Shown one piece after another: positions 23,301-33,825 of a DNA stretch of 64,000 nucleotides. Made by a program: the position numbers and the translations under genes. The stretch is from Aplectana chamaeleonis (Eukaryota > Nematoda > Chromadorea > Rhabditida > Cosmocercidae): NCBI GenBank assembly GCA_029168955.1, contig JAPDOI010001502.1:62001-126000 (forward strand), written 5' to 3'. A model generated the notes under the pieces. It had not been told where the DNA came from, searched no databases, and saw only the letters and a program-made list of their open reading frames with translations. Positions within the stretch are counted from its first letter, which is position 1. Each line of letters opens with the position of its first letter.

Positions 23301-25120
23301 GCCTACTTTGGCTGTCGAAGCCTACGTTCTCGACCGCTCCGACGGCTGTCGGACGGGGTTCCGATCCCCAGTTTGCCTGAGTTAGAATACTTTAAAAGAT
23401 TGGAGGGTTTGAAACCTGAAAATCTTCTTATTGCTTGCCAACGCGCAGATCAGTATGCAGAGCGCAAAAAATGCTGAAACCCAGACGCCTACGTAATAGC
23501 CGTGCAACAGGTCAACATCTGCCAGATCATAAGACGCGGACACGCCCTCGCCAGAGATCGACACGTTGGCTAGTAGTGAATCATCACGGGCGTGTCAGCG
23601 TGTTGTTGATGCTCCAATTCGCCAGAGAAGATTTAACCCTGCGCAATTTTCCAAGCTTGTTCCTCTACAAATTTTTCTTTAATTCTGCAATTTCTTAAAC
23701 GCTCATAGCTTTAAGCGCACGTTGCATTTCACGTTTAGAATACGAATCTACTTTTCTGGTTTCATCGACATACAGTGGCTGTAGTGGCGTTCTGATTTCT
23801 CAGCGCCACATCTTAACCGCAGCCCACTGTCTTGTTCAAAAGAGCTACAATATCAAAGAAATGTGCGAAATGGAGGAATACAGAAATCGGTGAGAGCGAG
23901 TTGCATTATTATTACCTGTACAGAATATCTGTACATTCTGTAGAGAGATTCAATATGTTCGCTTTCGTTTTTAGAATTGCTCAAGACTTGTACGGAAAAA
24001 CTCGAAAAAAAAATTCTGTATCTGACCTCAAAATCTATGTCGGAAGCAGGTGCGAATCAGAGTACTGTGAAGGCAGTAAATCGTATAGCTCCCGGAGACT
24101 TGTGAGTTAGTTTAGAAACTTCTTGAGAAACTTAATATTTCGATACTTTAAGACGATCCTTCACGACTACCATTCAAGTCATTTCGCTAAGAATGATCTT
24201 GCAATTCTCGAACTGAACCGCGACATACCAAAAGCTGAAGCTGTCCCGACTTGTATGCCGGGGGAACACCAAAAGCTGAACGAATTCCTTTTTCTCCCGG
24301 ATATGGTGGCAGTAAGCGAAATACACATGTGTTTTTACAAGGCACTTCAGATAGCTATTGTTGCTGGAAGGATATCTTAGTTTTTATGTTAGGAGTGACA
24401 GGGGACTGTTTTCTTTCAATTTGAAACAAATCCTTGTCGTCCGCGTATATTTCTGATTCAGCACCCTCAAATTCTAATTCTACTCTCAATCGACTGCGAA
24501 GAACGGAGTTTCGCGTCAAATTCCGTCGAGAGGACATGAAAACCCTAATTGTCAACTATCGAGGAAACGTTGTTTGCAATGTGAGTTTCTGAGCAAATAC
24601 AATTCAGTGCAGTCACCGAAAAGGCTCGCAATTTTGAATTTGCCTCGAAATTTCAGTATGGTCCAGTATCCCACAACCCCTCTGAATACAAAACAGATAG
24701 CTTCCTTCAACAACACGAACAGTTAGTAACTTCGGATGCGATGGCAGGAGTGGGCGACTTCTGAAAAATAAATGCACGCACGAATCCGATAGCATATGAG
24801 GCTTGAACATGGCCCTCCCGTTGATTTCGTTTCACCAATTCAGCACACTCTTCAATGAAGTCTTCTGCCAATATTCTTATTTGACGAAATATTGTGAATG
24901 CTTCACAATTGGTGGTGCCACAAACATGCGAGTCACACAGAACGAAATCTTTTAGGGTGACAGTGGCGGCCCATTGATCCAGATGGATGAAAATGACAAG
25001 TCCACCCTTGTCGGAATCACATCCGGTAGTGGAAACCGGCTTTGCGATCCCGGTACCTTTCCCGGTAGGTTTTTGATTTTTCTGGATATCACCTACATCT
25101 TTTTTCTTTTCAAATTATAA

Positions 25121-26480
25121 GGGGATCAAAGAGTATCAGAACACGTTGCTAAGGCGCTAGTTACACACCAGCGGAATGAAAACGTCTCGCGATGACATTG
25201 CCGCCGCTTGCTGCGTGAATCTAGGATTCGTCTGCAATGTTGCGTCTTCGGCGTCTTTGACGCAATACTGCGGACAAAAATTTCCAGGCGTTCTTAATGG
25301 CATTTTATCGGTTTTTCCGCTTTTGACACTTTTTATTTGCAGAATAGCACTAATAATCAATTTCTCTCGTCATTACAGTGCTCGTTATGTCGTTTTGGTA
25401 ATGTTTAAACAATTTCAAATCTGAAAAATAATCAGCTTGTGGAAATTGGCAAATTTCCAACAGGGCAGGTCCCGTAGGGGAGCAGTATACGGTGTCGCGG
25501 CGTGTATAACTGCTCTGTGCGACCTTCCGGCGCGTTTTTCTGCGACTACTGTTCCTTTTGGCATGCCTGAGCGCAGTTAGGGCGCATATAAGTGATAGTT
25601 GTCTTGCTATTTCCGCAGCGTATCGCCGGTGTATAACTAGGGCCTGAGTGTGCTTAAAGGCACTGTTCGCGATAAAAATCGCTTTTCTATTTTTTTGCCT
25701 GTCTTGAAACCGGTTACATTCTGATTTCAATGATGCTTCTGGAATCGCACAAGACCTTCTGGGAATGGAGTTATGGTCCCTCGAAAATTGCCTCAAAATG
25801 GTGGACGAAGGCTTGTAACTCCCGTCTTTGGTAGCCAATATATGCGAGCTGACCTGAGTGAAAAGAGAAGTTGAGAATGAAGTTCTTTTGAATGAAGAAC
25901 GGGGTTTTTGATCGGAAACCATCGCTCAACTCACAATTTCGAGTGTTCCATTGTTCAGGTCGAGGGGCGGAAAGGGGCGGGACTTGCCCACAGCGGCGGG
26001 GTTTGCCCACTTTTCTAAGCCGTTTCGCGGCTCCTGGGTAGCTTTTCGTCCCGTTTTTTCGACGCTTTTCTGCTTCACGAGAAGCGTTTGTCATGAAAAT
26101 TCAGAGGGTGAAGTTTATCGCGAACAGTGCCTTTAAGATGTATCGGCCGAGTTTCTCGACATAACTTTGTGTACTTAAGATGATGAATGGTCCGAGTTTG
26201 TCGACATAACCGAATTTTTGCACTGGATCTGCGTCAACATAGGTACATGATGCGAATCTCTCAGGTAATACTCTGGCGAGAGACGGCAGATAGAAGAAAA
26301 ATTGTTATTTGATGAGTAAAAGACGGCAGATTTTCTGCACGCAGTTTTCAGGCGGAAAACTTTAGTGCCCTTCAAGAACCAGTGAAGACGTGAAGCCTAA
26401 GACCCGAAAAATGAAAAGAGACTGCTTTCGAATCAATCGAAAGTTGATGAGTGCGAGAAGGCAAAAGTAGTTTAGTATGA
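25121..26480. repeat. Block D fragments flanking a TTAA MITE
   Basis: 25,108-25,150 matches 857-900 and 26,150-26,480 matches 905-1,150, so block D follows protease A just as it follows P1, but with an internal deletion. 25,156-25,653 is sequence not found elsewhere in the window. The MITE 25,658-26,132 lies between. Confidence 0.6.
25658..26132. mobile_element. TTAA MITE, copy 4
   Basis: TIRs AGGCACTGTTCGCGATAAAA and TTTATCGCGAACAGTGCCT are flanked by TTAA at 25,654-25,657 and 26,133-26,136. The interior includes the family's recurrent words (CAAGACCTTCTGGGAATGGAG, CTTGTAACTCCCGTCTTT). Confidence 0.85.
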
Positions 26481-28417
26481 ACGTTTGTAAAATTTAGCTG
26501 ATAAGAGTGAACTCCCACTGCGAAACTCTCATTCAGTTACAGCTTATGACCTTGAATTTAGGGTAGTTTAAAACAAGATTGCTTTCGCGGTCCAGAATAG
26601 AATGAAAACTGAATTCCAACCTTTTTTCCTTCTCCACTCCCCTCCGCTTTCGCAGGGGATAGCGACACTTAACTGAAAATGACCGCTCTGGGACGGCATG
26701 CAAGAACGCCAGTGTTACGAAGGGGATCGGGCAGGGTTAGGACGTCGGTGCGTTAATTTGTTGCTCTGCGAGTGCTCGAAGTAAGCAGTAATTGGTGTCT
26801 CAGGGAGGTCTCAGCTGCCCAACCCTTCAAGATAGGGCTGGCGAGGGAGCGATTTTTCAGTTCTAACTCGACCCCTTTTCAGCCCTCGCACTGCCATCAT
26901 CAAACCCTATGACTTCTCTAACCGTGTGGAGTTTTGGGATGCAGGAAATAGAGTCTCTTCTTTTTGCGTGAGGTTTGTTCATTGTGGTTGTTTGGGGCGT
27001 CGAACACGTTTATGGGTGCATTTTCAGTTCTGAGAAGCAGTTTTTGATGGGCATAATGAATATGCGCCTCGACTCCGTTCAGAAAAACAGAGTGCAGCTA
27101 CAAATGTCTAATTCAAATTTTTCGTCAAAAAATTCAACCGAAAAATTGCATTCTGTCCGGAACGGCCATCCGCTGCCAATGAGCTGCCCATGTCAGTGGT
27201 AAGAAAATCGGTTTTGGAGACTTCATTTCAAGACCATAAAACGGTTTCCGTATTATATTTCGTCTGACGCATGAACAGAGGTGAAATCATAAATTCAATT
27301 TGATTGGTTCTTGAAATAGTTATTCCTGCGCTTATAACTAATCAGGGAGGCTTGAGAAAATGAACTGGTTCATCTTTTCAAAGGCAGCATGCACGCTCAC
27401 AAAAATGGTTGAGAGATCAGCACAAGTGGATCCGCGAGGCCTAAACCATGTTGCCAACGAAGCCTGCAGCAATGAAAACTATCCAGTGTGACAGTATTTG
27501 AGCCATCCCGTCTGGAAAGCCTGAGGAAGCCTACCCCTATGAATACCAAAATGAGGAGTGAAGAATGTGAAAGCATACGATAATTTAGAGTGAGAGCACT
27601 ATCAAATGATAGTCTACGACAGAAACAACTTGATTTACCTGAACATAACGTGCTCGTTTACATATGAAATGCTTCATGTCGGATGCCAGCCGGAGTAGAA
27701 CGGCATTCTTGAAAATGGATGGTAATTAATCGGTATGTTAACAAGTTATACTCGAGTCAGTCAAGCAGTTTATCTCGCAGCCTTTTTTTGACAGTCACTC
27801 CATGTTATCAAATGCTTCGATGCTCCTACGGAATAGACGACCCACAAGAAATGCAATGAAATTAGAAATTGTTTGGGCTTGACCGACCGCTCGTCTGAAC
27901 ACACCAAACAGTTCACTGTGTCTGAAAAAGTCTGAATCATCCGACATCTATTGGGATGAACATTTCTCATGAAATTTCTTCAGTGGGTCGTCTATTTCGA
28001 TGGAGTACCAATTCTTTCATATTCACCACTCTTAAATCTGTTATTCGTAATGATGGGGTTCTACAAGCTTCTGAGACGAGATGGCTCAAATCTTGTCACA
28101 CTGGAGAGCTTTCAGTGCTCCAAACTTGGTTGATAACGTGGTTGTGGCCGCGCGGACCCATTTACGCTGTTATCTTGACTACGTTTGTGAGCGGTCAAAT
28201 TTCATGTTGATATCAGATGCCTGAAAGCGTCATCAGTCATCGTTTTCATGGAACTCCATGGAAATACTTCGATTTCTGAACGCGGTATCATTCATTCTTC
28301 AATTGATTCCGGAGTCTCCCCCCTTTGACTAGTTTCATTCCTGTTCCGGTGCAGAAAAAGTCTTTAAATCATCAGCTCATTTCGAAACTTCAGGCAGGCA
28401 GTATTTAGAGATTTCAT

Positions 28418-28672
28418 TTGCTGGAGGCTCTCCTAATTGGAATGTATTTCGCTACAAATGGCCAGATCGACCAGAAATGCTTCAATAGCAAGCGAGCAGT
28501 GCTTTTCCAAGAAGCGACAAAAGTGATATGCTGTGAAAGGAATTCTCTTCCGAGTGCTATATTACAGTTGACTGAAGGTGCACAACTCAGAATGACAAAA
28601 TATAGCCTTTACAGAGAAATAATGGAAATATTAATTCGTCATTATATTGCCTGCACTCTGTACCTGTACTGA
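28418..28672 (+). CDS. Unrecognised ORF conserved between loci C and B
   Basis: The 84-codon frame contains GQIDQKCFNSKRAVL and ERNSLPSAILQLTEGAQL. The inverted counterpart at 41,969-42,325 is open for 118 codons and largely identical. Copy A has lost this stretch by deletion. It has no signal peptide and no recognisable domain; four Cys are spaced through it. It may be an extra exon of the protease locus (for example a propeptide), an independent small gene, or a chance frame. Survival in B, whose protease exons are riddled with stops, favours an independent origin, though only weakly. Confidence 0.3.
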   Translation: MLEALLIGMYFATNGQIDQKCFNSKRAVLFQEATKVICCERNSLPSAILQLTEGAQLRMTKYSLYREIMEILIRHYIACTLYLY

Positions 28673-29150
28673 AGGCAATGGCTCAAAAATTATATGTTGC
28701 CCATGAAGAATACTTCCGGAGAAATTAAGAGAAAACGAGAGGAAAAAAAACAATCAGAGAGGCCGAAATCAAGAATAGACTTGGAAGAATGTAGCACAAA
28801 TCCAGACGGACAAGCTCATTTTGTACGCGCACGTTAGAATATTTTTTAAGATCAGAGGGTGTGAAACCTGAAAATCTCCTTATTGCTTGCCAACGCGCAG
28901 ATCGATATACAGGAGCGCGAAAAATGCTGAAACGCAGACGTCTAAGTAATAGCCGTGCAACAGGTGAACGTCTGCCAGATCATAAGACGCGGACACGCCC
29001 TCGCCAGAGATCGACACGTTGGCTAGTAGTGAATCATCACGGGTGGATCAACCTGTAGTTGGCGCCCCACTCCGCCAGAGAAGATTTACCCTGCGAAATT
29101 TTCCAAGCTTGTTCCTCTACAAATTTTTCTTTAATTCTGCAGATCCTTGA

Positions 29151-29627
29151 AGGCACAGTCCAAGCTCAGGGACGAATTCTGATATTTCCACATAATTGTT
29201 AAGTAGACCCACCCTTTACAGCACCTGCCAAGTGCGAGCTCTCAACTCCTCCAAAGAAGCGAGATATAGGAGGAAGCCACCCTGGGGCGCTCACATCCGG
29301 AAGCCACTTTGGCACGCCCCTTTCACGATCTTTCGAGCTCAACAGTGGCAAGATGAGCGATGGTTTCCGATCAATAGCACCGTTATTTCCTTCAATCTCA
29401 ACTTCTTTCTTTACTCAGGTCAGCTAGCATACATTGGCTGCAAAAGGCGGAAGTTACAAGCCTCGGACAACTCGTCCACCATGCTTCCGTAGCTTAATTT
29501 TCGAGGAGCCATAACTTCGTTCCTAGGGGGTCTTGTACGATTCCAGAGACATCGTTGGAATCAGCGTGGGACCGTTTTCAAGATAGTCAGGAAAACAGAA
29601 ATACGATTCTGAGGTTGGACTGCGCCT
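29151..29627. mobile_element. TTAA MITE, copy 5 (variant TIR)
   Basis: The ends are AGGCACAGTCCAAGCTC and GGTTGGACTGCGCCT, flanked by TTGA (29,147-29,150) and TTAA (29,628-29,631). Copy A has the empty site TTTCTTAAACGCTC at 23,695-23,698 and copy B has TTCTTTAGCGCTC near 41,520. The insertion therefore followed the C duplication. Confidence 0.8.
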
Positions 29628-31187
29628 TTAAGCGCTCATGGCTTCAAGTAAAAATGACTGTGGATCACACTGTAGGGGAACAGTTCCATTGTAATGTTGC
29701 AATTTACGTTTAGAATACGAATCTAATTTTCGAGCTTTATCGACATACAGTGGCTGTAGTGGCGTGCTGATTCCTCGGCGCCACAGCTTAACCGCAGCCC
29801 ACTGTCTTGTTCAAAAGAGCTACAATATCAAAGAAATGTGCGAAATGGAGGAATACAGAATTGGGTGAGACCGAGTCGCATTATTATTACCTGTACAGAA
29901 TATCTGTAGATTCTGTAAAGAGATTCAATATGTTCGCTTTCGTTTTTAGAACTGCTAAAGACTTGTACGGAAAAACTCATTGGGGGATTCCTGGATCTGA
30001 CCTCAAAATCTATGTCGGAAGCAGGTGCGAATCAGAGAACTGTGAAGGCAGTAAATCGTATAGCTCCCGGAGACTTGTGAGTTAGTTTATAAACTTCTTG
30101 AGATGCATCCACGTAGCTTTCAAGATTTTTGAGAAGTTCAGCAATGTGGTCTTAATATTTCGATACTTTAAGGCGATCCTTCAAGACTACCATCCATGTC
30201 ATTTCGCTAAGAATGATCTTGCAACTCTCGAACTGAACCGCGACATGCCAGAAGGTGAAGCTGTTCCGATTTGTATGCCGGGGGAACACCAAAAGCTGAA
30301 CGAATTTTTTTTGCCCTCGGATATGGTGGCAGTAAGCGAAATACACATGTGTTTTTACAAGGCACTTCAGATAGCTATTGTTGCTGGAGAGATATCTTAG
30401 TTTTAAGTTAGGAGTGACAGGTGACTGTTTTCTTTCAATTTGCAACAAATCCCTGTCGTCCGCGTATATTTCTGATTCAGCACCCTCAAATTCTAATTCT
30501 ACCCTCAATCGACTTTGAAAAACGGATTTTCGCGTCAAATTTCGTCGAGAGGACATGAAAACCCTAATTGTCAACTATCGAGGAAACGTTGTTTGCAATG
30601 TGAGTTTCTGAGCAAATACAATTCAGTGCAGTCACCAAAAAGGCTCGCAATTTTGAATTTGCCTCGACATTTCAGTATGGTCCAGTATCCCCCAACCCCT
30701 CTCTGAATACAAAACAGATAGCTTCCTTCAACAACACGAACAGTTAGTAACTTCGGATGCGATGGCAAGAGTGGACGACTTCTGAAAAAAAAATAAATGC
30801 ACGCACGATTTTGATAGCATATGAGGCATGAACATGGCCCTCCCGTTGATTTCGTTTCAGCAATTCAGCAAACTCTTCAATGAAGTCTTCTGCCAATATT
30901 CTTATTTGATGAAATATTGTGAATGCTTCACAATTGGTGGTGCCACAAACATGCGAGTCACACAGAACGAAATCTTTTAGGGTGACAGTGGCGGCCCATT
31001 GATCCAGATGGATGAAAATGACAAGTCCACCCTTGTCGGAATCGCATCCGGTAGTGTAAACCGGCTTTGCAATCCCGGTTCCTTTCCCGGTAGGTTTTTG
31101 ATTTTTCTGGATATCAACTACATTTTTTTTCTGCTCAAATTATAAAGGGATCAAAGAGTATCAGAACACGTCGCTATGTGTACTTAA

Positions 31188-31480
31188 AGGCACTGTTCGC
31201 GATTAAAATCGCTTTTCTGTTTTTTTGCCTGTCTTGAAACCGGTTCCATTATGATTCCAATGATGCTTCTGGAATCGTACAAGACCTTCTGGGAATGGAG
31301 TTATGGTCCCTCAAAAATTGAGCTAGGGAAAATGGTGGACGAGTTGTCCGAGGCTTGTAACTTCCGTCTTTTGCAGCCGATGTATGCGAGCTGACCTGAG
31401 TAAGGAGAGAAGTTGAGAATTAAGTTTTTTTGAATGAAGAACGGGGTTTTTGATCGGAAACCATCGCTTTCAGCCGACTA
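31188..31480. mobile_element. TTAA MITE, copy 6 (3' truncated)
   Basis: TTAA at 31,184-31,187 is followed by AGGCACTGTTCGCGATTAAA and by the same interior as copy 4 up to GGAAACCATCGCTTTC. The second TIR is missing and unrelated sequence follows. Confidence 0.7.
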
Positions 31481-31995
31481 CGATTAGGATCTTCCTAAGC
31501 GGCACTGATGATCTCAGCTAGCCCCAATCTAGAGATTGTGCCTCAAAACTTTTAACATTTAGAATTTTCTGTTAATCAAATGCTACAAAGCCGTCAAAAC
31601 CTGACTTCTGAACACGCCGTTATATATTTTTTCAGTCGTGCTTGCTTCCTCGTCTCGAAATTAGCGCAAACATTAACAATTTTCTAACAGGAATTTTGAT
31701 AAGCAGTGCAAAAAAAAGATTTGAGAAAGTATGTGTGACGCACGAGCAAAGTGAAGGGTGGAAAACGATGAAACTGATCAATAAAGGAAGAGGTCGCGAA
31801 AGCCTCACTGTTAGTTGTTCCTGCAAATATTTGTCACGCTTCCGACGTCTACAAGGTTGTCTGCCGAACAGCGCTATTTGTAACTAACAATAACTAAACT
31901 GCAAGTTTCTCCACGCTCATAAGGCCCATCGAAACATGATTTTAGCATTTTTACCTGCTCGTAACGTTATCGAAAACTTCAGAGCACCTTCTCGT
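31481..31995. other. Unassigned spacer sequence
   Basis: I see no paralogue in the window and no convincing gene. A plus ORF at 31,642-31,887 (81 codons) has an antisense shadow of similar length, and neither has recognisable motifs. Confidence 0.4.
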
Positions 31996-33000
31996 TGCCT
32001 CTAACCTCCGCTTCGCGCCAGCACGAGTCGTAATCTTGAGAATTTCGCAGTTTTTACAGTCTGTACTATTTTTAATGCGCAGTTCGGGGGTATTTCTTGC
32101 TTTTCCTGTTCACCTCTTTGAACGCCCTACAGCACAGTGAGCTGAGACTGATACAGCAAAATGGAGATATATAAACTTGAAAATACAACGGAGCAGCTTT
32201 CTAAGGTTTAGAAGCTTCTTCGGCAATCGTTGCTTCTCTCCTCACAGACTGTGCGAAAACGCAATAAATTGAAAATTGTAATTTGAATATCGTAAGTTGC
32301 CCCCGTGCAACTTGCGGGTCTCGCATGACGGTCGTCGCAGCCCGCAACTCCGTGTTCCACATTTTCAAACAGTAGGCCGAAACCTACCGAATCAATTATT
32401 GTTATGTGGACCAGCGAGGCGGGTGTCCCGGGAGCGCAAAACAGCTGACAGCGCCGGGTTTGGGTATGCGGCAAGTAATTCATGCTTGAAATACTAAGGT
32501 GAGTTGTTTTGCGATAAAAATTGCTTTTATAATTATTTCTGAGTTTTGTTTTCTGTAGCAATGGGTAGGATTGAACATGCTTTTGAGTAGAATTTTCTTT
32601 TTCTTTGCTGTTTTTTTTCGTCAGATTCTTGAGTTCTTTTTTGCTTTGTGGGATGAACGATGGAAAAAGTGATCGATCCATTTAGCTTTTTCATTTTGCT
32701 AGCTAGACTCCTTCTATTAACAAATGCATTTCAATTTACGGTGCTGAAAAGGCATCGAAACATTTGATTTTCTGAAATTTCAGCCAAATCAAAGACACGA
32801 AATCTGAATATTCAGAAAAAAAAACGGAGGTATCCAATACCCACTATTTGTTCGGTTTCTTTATTCGATCCGATAAGAGGCCGGATTTTTGACATCAGTC
32901 ATTAATTCAAAAAAAATGTTTCAGGTGTGTTATTCGGATATATTCATACATTCGCGTTTTTCTACGAGACCTCATTCAAGACTATTATATTATAATAGGC
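31996..33000. repeat. Central copy of the 1-kb module also at 54,770-55,765
   Basis: Direct-orientation match runs from the CCTCTAACCTCCGCTTCGC segment (31,997/54,775) to the ACTATTATATTATA segment (about 32,990/55,740). The right-arm copy holds a 71-codon ORF (55,052-55,267); here the corresponding frame (about 32,297-32,497) is interrupted. Both flanks differ from the other copy. Confidence 0.7.
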
Positions 33001-33825
33001 CGTCCAATAATTTCTGTCCGAAAGTTTTCAAAATTCTAAAATTTTCCTTTGAAGTGTTATAAGATTAGGCAAGTGTAAGAACCTTCTAAAAGGTTCTCCA
33101 AAGTTCTGCGCTAGGGGTATACTAGCGAGACCTAGCGAAGTTTTCGCTCAAAAAAATTTTCACGTCCGCTAGCTTCCTGCGGCAGATTATTCTGACAAAA
33201 CGGTGTTGACTGCCTTCCGTATATCCGAAACTTGCTGTCCGTATGGACTCTCCTGAGCAAAACTGGCAGCCGGACATTTATAGCAGGGCGTAGGGTATAA
33301 AAAACGTGGCATAAAAAAAGCAAAACATAAGAAGCCAGCGGTAGATCGTCGGTTGTTACCGGCATCTTATTTACGACCCCTTCCTTCTGTAATGTACGCA
33401 AGCTATTATTCTCGCTCTACCATCCCTGTCATGTTGAGAAAAAAGCACTCGCATTTTAGATGTGGTTTCCTTGTTGACCAACACCATGCCTTTGTTCTCA
33501 ATAAATGAAATATGTCCGTTGATGTTTACGTTTTTGTGAAGCAGATGTTGATAAGCTCAGACGTTCAACATATATAAAACTGGTTTATCGAAGTTAGTGA
33601 ATCAAAATGACTGAGCGGTTGTATTGAGTGACGAACAGAGATGATGCGGAAGTGGAGCTGCTGATTGTTTCGTCAGACTGGCGAGGAAGTGTCTCCAGAG
33701 TTTCGCGTACTCCTCAAAACGCGTTGCACGCTTCTCAAGATACATGATTTCCTATCTGTTTTCTTCGCTACACAAAGGCTAAGATTTCGCATGAAAAATT
33801 GAGAAAATCTCGCTGATTCAATTCT
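33001..33825. other. Single-copy spacer before the minisatellite
   Basis: I see no paralogue in the window. GGCCGTCCAATAATTTCTGTC at about 32,998 follows TTATAATA and looks a little like a mariner-type terminus, but no partner end was found. A minus ORF at 33,132-33,401 has no recognisable domain. Confidence 0.35.

Larger units (their letters stand above)
20031..23383. mobile_element. 3.35-kb insertion in intron 2 of protease A (composite of transposon debris)
   Basis: Copies B and C lack this segment: the sequence before 20,031 (GTACGCGCACGTT) and after 23,383 (TTAGAATAC) is contiguous in C at about 28,826-28,842. The segment contains a jockey/CR1-like RT fragment, MITE termini at 20,928 (GAGGCAGTGGTCGCGATGAAAA), a complete TTAA MITE (21,770-22,286) and a GC-rich repeat (23,150-23,300). 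No single element spans it, so it is either nested insertions or an older mobile unit. Confidence 0.6.
18188..25120 (+). pseudogene. Trypsin-like serine protease gene A (least damaged copy)
   Basis: Six exons can be joined with agreeing phases. 18,188-18,268 holds the activation site KR/SIGGITTSEGEFPWMVA. 23,739-23,889 holds GCSGVLISQRHILTAAHC (catalytic His codon 23,825-23,827). 23,975-24,101 holds DLKIYVGSRCES. 24,153-24,311 holds FAKNDLAILEL (catalytic Asp codon 24,195-24,197). 24,462-24,580 holds LNRLRRTEFRV and a Cys. 24,956-25,120 holds GDSGGPLIQ (Ser codon 24,962-24,964), then TAA. This is an S1-family protease, expected to be secreted as a zymogen. Two problems remain. Exon 24,153-24,311 is one base short of the phase needed to read GYG, as copy B does. 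The codon before GDS is TAG unless that is the acceptor, and the piece bearing Cys182/Cys191 was not resolved. No signal-peptide exon was found. A 3.35-kb insertion sits in intron 2. It may be functional if the one-base gap is an assembly error. Confidence 0.75.
26620..31145 (+). pseudogene. Trypsin-like serine protease locus C (tandem duplicate of A, pseudogene)
   Basis: The locus repeats 19,120-20,030 (at 26,640-27,310 and 28,630-28,835) and 23,384-25,145 (at 28,835-31,145) in direct orientation. Exons are 29,714-29,864 (LTAAHC), 29,950-30,076 (DLKIYVGSRCES), 30,173-30,331 (FAKNDLATLEL), 30,481-30,599 and 30,981-31,145 (GDSGGPLIQ to TAA); lengths equal those of A exon for exon. Lesions are an in-frame TGA at 30,516-30,518 where A has CGA, the same one-base shortage before GYG as in A, and no activation-site exon upstream. 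The shared one-base lesion fits duplication of an already damaged copy, or a shared unusual splice. A TTAA MITE (29,151-29,627) sits just upstream of the His exon. Confidence 0.75.

Noticed and set aside
23382..23564. Minus-strand ORF with a hydrophobic stretch (VSAFFALCILICALA)
   Set aside because: It is similar but interrupted in the C and B copies (28,860 and 41,700 regions), and it lies in the intron of the protease on the other strand.
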